A DNA stretch of 64,000 bases from Tetranychus cinnabarinus (taxonomy: Eukaryota > Arthropoda > Arachnida > Trombidiformes > Tetranychidae): the NCBI GenBank assembly GCA_022266195.1, contig WHVY01000003.1:8742001-8806000 (forward strand), in the 5' to 3' direction. The notes beneath the pieces are model-generated. The model was not told the origin of the DNA. It made no database searches and was given only the letters and a program-made list of their open reading frames with translations. This document shows positions 26,046 through 38,000 of the stretch, piece by piece. Within the stretch, counting starts at the first letter, position 1. The number at the start of each line of letters is the position of its first letter. The position numbers were made by a program, and so were the translations under genes.

Positions 26046-29000
26046 TGTCAGGTAATTTGAGTCATCTGAAAAATGGCAAAAAGCAGCAGAAAAAAAATGA
26101 GAAGCAACAAGAAGAAAATGTCATCAAAATGCTAAGCAAAATATTATAATCATTTCATTGAAAGTAAAAGTGGGTAAAGAAGAGGAAAACTGAATAGCGA
26201 TAAGCTGTGATAATATAAAAATCCATCTCAATATAGACAGATAAAGGGAGGTAAAAAATGGAAAACTGAGAAATATAAATGTTGTTTTATTTCATTTTAT
26301 TTCCAAAACTGAGTCTTGAAATGGGATGTATTAATATGAGAATGAAAAAGAGTTTAAATACGAATAACTTTCATCTTTTCTTTTCTCACTTTTTGTTTCA
26401 TCAATTTACCTTTGCACCAGGATTACTATTCAAGTTGTGAAATTTCAAATTTTTTACATGTTTCAGTGATATATTTAAAAAGATTGAAAGTCTAAAGGAA
26501 TGCAAAATGTTGTTATTAAAGGCTTGAAGCGAAAACTCGTTTTTTTCAAAACTTTTCTTTCGATATCATTTTCCTGGTTTTTTTTGTCTACAAAATATTT
26601 GAATGTTGCGAATCTCATGGAACCGATAGGATCGTATCTTTTCAGGATCAATCCAATCTTCGGATCCTCACATGTGCAAACCTTCCTACATGAAGATAGC
26701 CCTGTATGAAGATAACCCTTGTAACAAAAGATGATATCATGATGAATAGAGTAATCTTGCATTAAGTTGCTAATGAACCATCATTACTTTTGAATGAATT
26801 GAGTGATTAAAGGACTACTGTATAGATGATCTTGTCGATTGAAGGTGTTAAAAGTGTCTTCCGACATTAAAAAGCTTGCCATAGGTCAACAATGCTTGTT
26901 ATCTGTTTCTTCACTGGTGTTGAAACAACTCTTGGATCGGCCTTTGCTGGTTTGTGGGTAAAAGTGGCAAGCTTACGTTAACCTAGTGATTCTGTGGTCA
27001 GTAGATAGATACTCTATCCGACCCGTCTTGAAACACGGACCAAGGAGTGAATGACGACAGAAATATTTTTATAGTTAATCTTGTCGATTGAAGGTGTTTA
27101 AGTGTCTTTCGGAATTAAAAAGCTTGGCAGAGCTAAGACAAGAAAACAAAGAGAAAAACTTTTAGCTGAAGCAAAATTTTGCATTTAATATGCAATTTCT
27201 GAAATGAGTAAAAATACGCTCAACGGAATTTTATCAGTTTCAGATTTATCGGAAAAGAAATTTTCACCTTACAAAGTTGAACAACAGAAACTTTCAAGAG
27301 AAGACTTTCGAAGCTTTATTTGTCGGGAAATCGCATTTGAATTGTTCAAAAGATGTTACTCTCTTGAAATAATGAGCAAATCCCATAGTCACGAGATATT
27401 GCTATTCAAAGCTGATAATTTTCACAACACCATGACACGAATAGATGATGTGATTTTTAAACTAAGCAAATGCAATAAGACATTCGGTGACAATTGTATA
27501 GTAAACTGATGAGGCATAAAATTGCATGGATGAGAAGCCGAGAGAATTGAACTTTTGTATCAAAATTGAAATCAAAATGATTATCAGAGTCAAACTCATT
27601 AGCCTTGAAAAGACACGAACAAAATTCCTTCCTTAAAATAAACACAGCAAAGACTTACAAGAAACGAAACACTGACTTTGGACATTTCATTGTTGTACAA
27701 TGTATACTTGCATGAAATTTTCAAATCAACAACCAAAAGTACCAATTAACATGACTTTCACGAACAATGCTCTTCCCTGTTGGTTGAATAAGCCAACTTT
27801 AAACTGTCATTGAATCAGTAAATGCACCTTTTAACGGGCACCAAAGATTCACTTTAAATTACCAACAAAACTGTAAATGTTTTTGCTACCAAACATTTAT
27901 TCTCATCACGTATTTGATTCTTGAAATGAAGTCATTTTTTTCTCAAAAAATTAACCAACAGCTACAAGATGTGAAATAAAGTAGTCAGAGACTTTCATCA
28001 ATATTAAAGTAATCATGTGTTTCTTACCTTACAAAATACCCAAAATAGACATGGAAAAGGTAGGCGTTTGAGAAAAGGCAAGTGAATAAAAAATTAAAGC
28101 AACAATAAAAATGATCAACATTTAACCGTTTTTTGCCTGTTTTCACGATTTTCCCAAAAATTTAATAGATGGACTTGAAAGATGAAAACAAGAAGAAGAA
28201 GAAGAAAAAGAAGAAGAAAAAAGGGAAAAATATTTTGTGTTCAATGCATTTTATCAACATGAATGGCCCATTAATCTTTATCCTTTACTCCCTTTCCCGT
28301 TGCCCAAATTGAGGAATCATTTTTCATCCATTTTCAGCGTTATCTCGAAGGTATCATTTTTACCTTAACAAAATGCTGGAAACTGTTAACTTGAAAAGTC
28401 AACCTTTTTTGCCTTGAATCATTTCTCAACTTTTCCTTTAAAAACTGGACAACATCATTTACCAATTGAATGAGAATGCGAAATAAAGGGAAACAAAACT
28501 GTCCACATTTGACACACGAAAAGTTTTCATTTGAAAATAGCTTACAGAAAAGGAATGAAAAGGAAAGAAGGGAAAAAGTCGACGAGAAATGAACATAGGA
28601 AATGGCTTGAAATCATTTATCAAACAAGTGTAACATCATTTTGACAATTATTATTTGATTGGAAGATGAGAATGAAAAAAAAACACATAGCAAAGGAAAG
28701 ATGGAACAAGATGAAGAGGAGAAAAAAAGGATTACAAAAGGTGAAACGAATAATGATCCATAGGGAAATTGGAATCAATGGTGAAAATAATGATCACACT
28801 GAAAGGAATCAAATGAAATAATGTGAAATCAAATTGATCTTCATTGTGCTTATTGAATTGTTGAAATCAAAGCAACAAACAGATAAACAAAAGGCAAAAG
28901 TAAACCTCTTTTTTTGTGTCTTTCATCTGGCAATTGTTTCCTTCACTTTCATTTAAACATTTTCAAAACTCAATTTCAACTTTTATTGATAAAATATTCA

Positions 29001-32000
29001 TCTCATTGTCATGTTCACCTGGAAAAGGGTAAAGTTGAAAACAATTTTACTCGACACTTTCATGTCATTCAACTTGTGTCAGAATTAAAAATGAACCCCA
29101 TTTTGCTCAATCTTTTTCATTCTCTTTACTTTTCTGTCAACTTTGATGGTCAAACGTTTTGGACATTAAACAGACATTTGGACATTTTGTGTCGACAAAT
29201 AAATTTAATCATTAAACACCTTTTCAATTGTCAAAGTGTTAAATTGTGCTCATTAGAGAAGAGGAGAAAATTGAAATTTTTCACTTTGCAAACTTTTCCA
29301 TTCGAAATTCCTTTTCGATTATTCAATGAAACTTGTCCAATTATCGATAGTTTGCTTTACTTTTCAATGAAAACAGTTTTCGTTCAACTGTATTCCTCTC
29401 TTTCCTTTTACTCCATCAAAAGTGACAATTGTAATAAGAATTTGAAAGAATATGAAAAAAAACGAAAGTGAACAAAAAGTGAAATTCCTCGAGTTGACTA
29501 TCATTATATTCATCTGAATACATCAACGATTCTTGTGTGATGCTCAGTCAAGCTAATATTCATATTATTGGCAGAATTTTTCTTTTCTTTCTTTTCCTCG
29601 TTGCCTCATCTTCTCCCATTAGAATTGAATATTAGCATTCAAAGCAATGTTCATCTGTGAATGAATAGAGAAAAGTTGTTGAACAGAGAAAAGTGAAGAA
29701 AGAAGAAAAAGAAAAAAAGGAGAGAAAAAAATTTACATGAACATTATTATTTTGCTTTTACTGGCAAATGAAAAAATCGTTACTAAGAAAAGAAAAGAAA
29801 TGTTACTATTAACACAAATATATATAAATATATATTTAGATATTAACAAATTTCCACCTCGAATCAAATAATGAGAGGTTAGTTAAGAAATTTGATAACA
29901 TTCAAAGGTTCCATTGATAACTGGAAATGAGTTTCGAAAAGAAAATGAAAAGAACTTTTTTGCTCAACTTTAAATCGAAAATTGATTTTGACTCAAACTT
30001 TTCTCACTTTTAAATGAAAAGACTAATTGATGCAACAAAGAGAAGGTTTTCTTTGGAAACTTTAAATTTCTAATCAATTTCCGACAGATTTCAATACCAA
30101 GTTCCAACTTCGGCCGTCGAAAAATGGAAAATTTCAACTCTTTAAAGATTATCTGATTCAAGTTTTCGAAAAGTTTTAAGAAGAAAATGAAATTTTTTTC
30201 TCGAGTAAAAAATATTCTATTTGAACGTTACTTTGCAAGTGACTGGATGGTTCGATGAAAAGTTATGAAGCGAAACTTGGAGAATCGGAGAAACGAATTT
30301 TCTATTCTTTTTATCGTTCCATTCGTTTGTTCGTTGAGAAAAGTTCTGACAATTTTTTAGAAAATTTCTTGTTTTTCTGTTTGATGGATTTTTAAAGACT
30401 TTGGAGAAATAATTTGAAATATTTCAAGATTGGAAATTTGAAGTTGATCGTTTCTGTTTGTGAAATTGATGTTGGGTTGCGAGTGTGAAAATAAGGTGAA
30501 AATGTTTTTTCAGTTTTGGGATTTTGGAAGAAGAATGAATGCAAAGTTGAGAAGAGGTGAAAATTTGAATTACATGGAAAACACTTGATGTTTGGAATGT
30601 TGTTTTGAAATTATCAATAACAAGTTAAAATTGAATGATAAAAGAAGTAAAAAGTTGATTCAAGATGAGGAAAGGAAAAATGGAATGTAATAATTCGGTG
30701 AAAAAAAAAGTTTTATTTGAATGTTGAATGATTATTCATTTCTGTTCTGGGAATTGAAACATTATTTAAGTTTCCTTTTGGTTCAATCCATTGCCATGTT
30801 ATTCCTCATCTTTTGCATCCTTTTAGTTCTTGTTCATTCCAAGGATTTCTTTCGCTGTTTCTCATTCTCATAATCATCATTATCATCATTTGGATGATTA
30901 CTGGAAAAATGGTGAATTCATTGAATTGGAAAAATAAAAGTATATAAAGACAAATATTACCAGTGAAGCAAAGATAAGTAAGATATTTGTATAAATATGA
31001 TAAGATGCATTAAGGGAGAGAAAAAATGAATAACAAGAAATCTTTTGCTTTTTTCATTGTGACTCTCGACTGATGAGATATAATAAGAAACAATGATAAT
31101 GAAAATAAAAGTTTTATAAGTAAACCATGAAAATGAGGGTTCAAATATCGCCATTTAATTTACGCTCAGCAGGATTATTATAAGAATGATAATTTACTTT
31201 AAACACTCGCAATGTTAATGCATTTGCAACAAAAATAATTGTTTCATTTTTATCCATGAAATGCTTCCAGCAACTTGTAATTATTAAAAAGCCATCAATC
31301 AACAATGGAATCAGTGAGTGCATTCAATGTAACTTGACTTTTCGCATTTCGACTTATCTCTCATTTAGTCTTAAAAGTAACAAAAGAGGTTGACTTTTGG
31401 AATAAAAGATGAAAATCGGAAAATGCTTTTCACATTATCAGTAAAGAATCTGAGTCTGAAGAAATGAAAATGCCAGACTTGTCTGAATGGTTAATTAGCT
31501 AATGTGTAAAAGTTAAAGAAAAGTAGTAAAAGTTGTGATTTCGGAAAATGAACTTCGAATACGAACATCAAATTCAGAGACAATGAGCAAGTTGTACTTG
31601 GATTGAAAAATGTGCTCAAATCCAATTCTTTACCCTTTTGCATTGCTGGTGAGAAGTAAAAATTTATTCAAAAGTCGATCGACTAATAAGTTGTAAAATA
31701 AGTTGAAACACAATTCAACTGACGACCAGAAGAAAAAAGTTCGACTTTTCAAAGATTTGTCAGCATTTGCAAGACAATCTCGAAAAGCCTTGATTAATAG
31801 CAATAAAGACCAACAAAGTGTCCAATGTCTTCTGTAGATTCACTGAGTTCCTCAACGATTTCTTGTCGAATCTTAATTGGTCTCGATTTTTGGAATCAAC
31901 TCAAGGGAATAAAATTTGCATAAATGCCAATCGATTGGTAATCTGAAGGCAATAAAATTGAAGTAAAAGCAGTTGAACGAATTCGCACAGTTTATTGATT

Positions 32001-35000
32001 GTCTCCTTTGAATCAATCATTTACGCGTCATTCATGGCAATGTTAAATGTGTCAGTTTTCATTTTGCGTTTATAAATGTTTTCTCATTTTAATAAATTGA
32101 ATGGTTCAACATTTGTATCCTAAAGGAGTTGAACTCTTTTTACAACAACTTAAAAGTTGATTTCATTTTGCGAAATTGTAATCTCACAAAAGCCATTTTT
32201 CAAGCGAGATAAACTACTAGACTTGGAAACATGATTCAAAAGTAAATTGTACAAAACTTTGCGTTAATAGTTTCATCAAGAATATCATCAAATGAAAAGC
32301 ACAGAAAAAAAGGGAAACAGAAAACAAAAAAGAAGTAAAAAGATCTCAACTTGTACAGTTAATTTGCATTTTGATGAGCAACTAAGACTAACTTGTACAA
32401 CAAGCGAGTGTGCAAAAAATTCGTGTTCCTACAACTTCAAGTTGCCAAACAGTTTACAATTAAAGTTGTAATGCTCGGTTAAATTATCGATAATTTAATC
32501 ATCTTTCAACCCGGTCTAAGGCAGAGCAACAAACGAAAATAAATTGTCAATCATGAAAATTGAAACAAATGAGTTTTACTTGAAATGAAATCGCAATTTG
32601 GCTTGTAAAAGTGCGCAAACAAGAAAGCTGTTGAAATTATTCAAAGTGGCGAAAATAATTGAAACAAAAAAAAATTAATTTTCATCTCAAAGTTACAGGG
32701 AATGAAGTAAAAGAGGAGAAGAAGGCAAAACAAGAAAAATGAAGTTTTTAAAGTTCAATTCTGAAGGAAAAATAAATGATGTTGAAAAGTTGAGAAGAGA
32801 TTTTAAAGTTTTTTTTCTTGTTCCAAATTTGCTTTTTTATACTTTCACTATTTACTTGCTATTATGCATTTGTAATTACAATTTATACTCTAATGACGAT
32901 TATTATTTGCTCAACAAATAATCGCAACTATTAAGCAAAAAGGTAAAGAAGAAGAGGAAAAAAGTGAAACCCAAAATTGGAAAACAAATTTGACTAAACA
33001 ACGCAAAATTCATTTTCATTTGCTTGTTCAACATTTTCTCTCATTCTCACTCAGATAATAATTCCAGGTAATGACCCATTATTGCCTTAAAAACACACAA
33101 ATTATTGGAAGAAAAACCCAAAGTTCTTCTCATGTTCATTGGAATTATTTTCTTGACCGAAAAGGAAATTTTCAGCCTTCATCAAAACTCGAATTTTAAC
33201 TTTGAATTGGTCGTTAGTTGACTTCAAGTGAATGATATTAAGACATCTCGGGCTTGGGTCTCTAGTCTCTGAGATTGAATGATTGCTATTCATGAAATTG
33301 CATTTACGTTTAATCGAGAAATTTGTGAAATTCCATAATCATTTGATCGAAAATTATCGACTTTTCTTCTTCTTTCGTTTGGTTAAAGTTTGATGAGAAA
33401 ATATTTGCCTTTTGCCTTTTTATCCATCTTTAAGTTGACCGTTATTTAAGCTTGATTCATTCAACATTGTCCATTCAATTCAGTGAACCGGTAAAATGTC
33501 TCAATTGGAAAAGGATTCACAAGGAAATTTCTATCTCACTTTTGTAAACCTCATTTACCCTGTTGAGTCTGATGGATTTCATCTCATTTCGAGTCTCTTT
33601 TTGTGCTTCTCACCACTAAAGATGATCATGAATGGAGAAGAGGAAAAGGCGAAAAAAAAGGTTTAACTAATGCGAGTTGGTGGATGAAGATGAAGAAGAA
33701 GAATCGCACGAAAAAAAACTAGCTTTTTCTTTGCTCATCATCATTATCATGAAAAGTTTTTGGCTTCTTCTTCTCCTCATCATCTTTTTACGCCTTATGA
33801 ACTGTTTTCTTTCCCTACATTTTTGACTTGAACAAGGAGAAGTAAAGTTGCATCCCTTGTTATACTTGATTCTTGAGCGGACATGATTTGGTGAAGAGAA
33901 TGAAGAAGAAGGCAAAAAAAAGTTAAGAAGATTCTGATGATGGGGATGAAAATTTTGTTGGATCTATAATTTGATTCCTTGATTGAGTTCCGGTTCCATT
34001 TTATTTCATCTTCACTTGGAAAATTGGAAGGAAAAAGGAAAGAAATTTATCAAGAAGAAGAAGAAGAAAAAAGGTTTCACTGTTTTACCAATCCAAGCAC
34101 TTTCATGATGCTTAAATTAAATTGGAAAACATGATTAATATCTGACAGTCGATGATGAATGAGATAAACATTTATGTTTCACTCGTCTCAATTGAACGTT
34201 TAATTGATGGTCAAGTGTTTTCATTTCAAATGTCACTTCACTTGCCATTTACATTTTACTTTAAAGTAATGACAAGAAAGGTTGTGGAAATCATGTTTAC
34301 TAAAAAATGTTTATAAAATTTTCGTTTGTCGTTTCAATTGATAGACATTCGTTGTTGTTTCTCCTCTGACATTTTAGGTTTATTTTGGCTCATTTTCATT
34401 CCAAATTTTGTTCACCTTTTCCTCATCAATAACAGAGTTTCTTGTAGTAAATAATTGGTCCCAAGTGAAGGCATAAAGCAAAGTTTTGGCAACACTTTTT
34501 TTTAATCTACACTCATTCAATTACTTTTTGGTCACTTTCTTTTTGCATCATTCAAGGTGCATCTAATGATACATGACAATGTTGGCAATTGAATACAACA
34601 TGATGGACTTATTTGTGCTCAAACTGTTAACGAGCTTTGCAAGCATCTAAGAGTCATCATAAAGGAATCACAAGGCAGATGCTTGGTCATGTACCGTTGA
34701 CTCCTTAAGACTGATTAGCAAATCTACCGCAAAACCAGTGTTAACCTCGAAAGAAATGAATGCAAAAACTTTCGAGACAAGAGATAGGGTTTATGGTCAA
34801 ACTGAGTCCACTGAATCAGTATTTTTCGATGGATGTCAGAAATCAAACTTGGTTGTAGAATCAGAACTTTTCATAAAATTGATTTTCCATTAGCTTAAGT
34901 TTTATCTCAATAATCATTTTCTTATCCAAAGGATAATATCTCTTATTTAAAATGCTGAGCAGAATGCGAGTTGAATTGCATTTAAAATGTGACTAACAAG

Positions 35001-38000
35001 ACTTGGATTTGTCAACAATGACTGAGCTCAACGATTCCATGAATCAAAAGATTAAGGATTGATTTCCTGTTGAGAATTGGCCAGTTTATCAAAAGACAAA
35101 ATTCAAACTTGAAAAATTGCGTTACAAAATGTAAAGACATAAGCTTGGCTTGAGAGAGTTTACATTTTTGAAAATGAGTTTAACTTTGAAAGAAAACGAA
35201 ATGTCTTAATTTGGATCTTGGACATTAAGCGAATGGCTAGATTTGTTGAATCAACTTTTACTGGTGTTTTCACTGTTTAGTTAATGAAGGAAATAAAAAT
35301 TGAATTTGAGTTGGCAACTTACTATCTTTTAGTCTCATATCCAAGTGGATTGATAATGTTGGATGTAATAACACAAAGTAAGGATGCAATCCAAGTGAAT
35401 AAAAGTAAATTGATGATTCGTTGAGAATCTGGTTCTTTATGAAGATTGGGCTGATTCCAAGAGATTAAGGCTTTCTCACAAGAAGTTGGTGAAGTTGATG
35501 ATGAGGACGATGATGAACAATTGGATGAGGTTGATGATGATGATGAGGATTGTGTTGGTGAAGATGATGGTGATGAAGAGAAAAAGTAGGGAAAAGAAGA
35601 ATAACTTGAGAAACTTTGTGTTTGTTGGATCGACTGTTGTTGCTGATGTTGATGATGATATTGTTGGTAATAATTTTGACGAGTTGCTGGTAAGGATTCA
35701 CTGGATGAAAATGATTGACCATTGTTGGTCACTGTAATTGGTAAGAGTGAACCATTATCTGGATAACAAATTACCTCATTGTTATTATTATCAGGTGTGA
35801 TTATATCTTGGTAATGCCAAAGTTTGTTGTACAAATAAATTGAATAAGTTAACATTGTAAATGATACAACAAGATGTAAATAGTGAAGAACCATTGAGAT
35901 CATCTTACAAGGTGTAGCAAAATTTATTGCATCAACAATGAATGTCGATGAAAAGGATTTACTAATTGATGGCAGTGAACTGGCCAGGGAAGGTGGAAAG
36001 GAGGATGAAGATGAGGATGACTGGAAGGGTCCACCGAACAGAAAAATAATCTCAATCAATGCTAAACAGGTCAACAGATTGAGTAAAATGTAACAAGATT
36101 TTCTGTTACTCGGCAATTTAACCATGATCACTACTTGTCCAGCCATGGTTACCAGAATAAAAATTAAACTCAATCCCGAGGAAAGGTAAATTATAAGAGA
36201 ATTAAAATGACATTGATTGTGATGGTTGAATGAATGCTGTTGGGAGGTTAAACTTTTCACTTGAACAACTCCAAATATACCAAGTTCAGAGCAAGAGCAT
36301 CTGATGAAGGTTAAATTACGGAACACAATTTGGCACTCTTTATGGCTCCAAAGTCTGGGTTAAGAGGAAAAAGAGATAAATTTTAGTTTACCTTTTGCAA
36401 CTTTAATGCTTACAGATTATCATTATTTTGTAATTTGTTTGTTTGCGGTGAATTAATGACAAAATCATTATCTATTAAAAGTCAATTAATTGTGAGAAGT
36501 TTTTCATTCTAATGTTTCAATTTGGTTTCAACTTTTCGTCGACTTTTTTATTTGGTTATTTAGAAGGAAAAAAGTTGCTAATAATTTAAATTTATTGTCA
36601 ACTTTATTTTTAACTTTTTGCTTCAACTGCCTTTTCAGGTAAACTTTCAATATCAACAAGTGTAAGCACATTTGGTTGAAATGCAAAAAATGGGAGTTTT
36701 TTTATTCTGAACACTTGCATCATAACTCACAAACGACTGATGTGACGATAATCAGTGAACGGAAAATTTCTTCAATAAAAATCGCTAAGTGCAAAAAGCA
36801 CACAAAAAAATTGATATCACATTAAATTTTGAGGTGAGGTCGGTCCCGAGTCTTACCAATAAACTCTTGAGATAAGCTCAATAAGAATGTATTTTTCTTA
36901 ATGGACAGCAATTTTAATCTGAAAACCCAACGATGTTGTATGTCTTTGTACAAATAATGGTGAAACTTGTGTCTTAATGTTTGTTGTACAAAATTTATCG
37001 AGCAAAAGTGCTGACACAATGTTAATGATAGCAAAAGTGGCAGCGAATGAATGAGGTTTTTGTAATGAAATGTAATTCATTTAAAACTCAATGTTCTCGA
37101 TGAAGAGACAAAAAAGTCTTTAATTAGATTGAAAAAGCAATAAATACTGATGTAGTGATAAACGAGTGAATTACGTTAATCTTTCTTCTTTCCATCTTCT
37201 CTTCTTCTCACAGAATCAAATAAATTTCCATTGGCAAAAATAATTGAAAGTGAAACAAGAAGAAAATAAGATTGTCCAATCTCGAGAGATTTATGTCCTT
37301 GACCAATGGCTAAGACTACAAACATGACCAAAGTAGCAACCGAAATTGTTGTTAATTTGTTTAACCCTTTCTCCATCCCATTGTATCTCAATCTCACTAC
37401 CAATCATCATTTCCATTTACAACTAGTTTCTCATTAACCTTTAAGTTTATCTGTTTTGTTTCGAGTTGAAATGAACAGAACAAACGAAGAAAAATGTTTC
37501 CACCAAACATTTTGATATTTTTCACTCCCAGTGAACCCTATGAATCAATTCAAGTCATTGGTAATCTGATTAACTTGATTAAATTTAACCAATTAATTAG
37601 TGAAAGTTTATTTATAGCTCAAAGAGAGTTGACAAGTTGAACAAATAGTAAACCCTGAAAACAGGTAAAAGCAGAAAATCTTGACACAAGAGAAAAGAGG
37701 AAAAGAACGAAACAAAAAAAACAAATTAATCTGATAGCGAATCGACAATTTAATCATTTCTATAAAATTGCATTTCTCATTGAATCCAATGATACAAATG
37801 TTTTCCCTTATTTACTCTTTCAGTTAGTGATACTTGGTTCGATTTACTTTTTTTGTACTTTTTTCGTATTTTCTTGTTCATCTTTTTTTGTGTGTTCAAT
37901 AATTTTCTTGAAATTCAATTATCGATATAATGTTGCAAGTTTGTCTTTCTAGGTAAATGCGACGATAAAATATTGAAAGGTTTAAGGTTTAAAGTTTACT

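Larger units (their letters stand above)
15978..35322 (-). other. Receptor intron 7 (19.3 kb)
   Basis: GT-AG intron separating the TM4 exon from the 67-nt TM5 exon. Open frames here (for example 20426-21023 and 28914-29471) are hydrophobic or T-rich, without splice or family support. The intron carries simple repeats, a tRNA-Met fragment at 23.5 kb and the 28S rRNA fragment at 27.0 kb. Confidence 0.75.

Noticed and set aside
27204..27509. 101-codon plus-strand ORF with an ATG next to the 28S island
   Set aside because: Composition is ordinary, but no family, promoter or splice sites were recognised. It is mentioned only as possible cargo of the island.
28914..29471. 185-codon plus-strand open frame in receptor intron 7
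   Set aside because: It starts at TTG, is very rich in Phe, Leu and Lys as expected from T-rich DNA, and shows no domain, signal peptide or splice context.
35465..35737. Frames on both strands in the expanded receptor loop
   Set aside because: They are alternative-frame readings of the Ser/Gln-rich repeat DNA inside exon 7.
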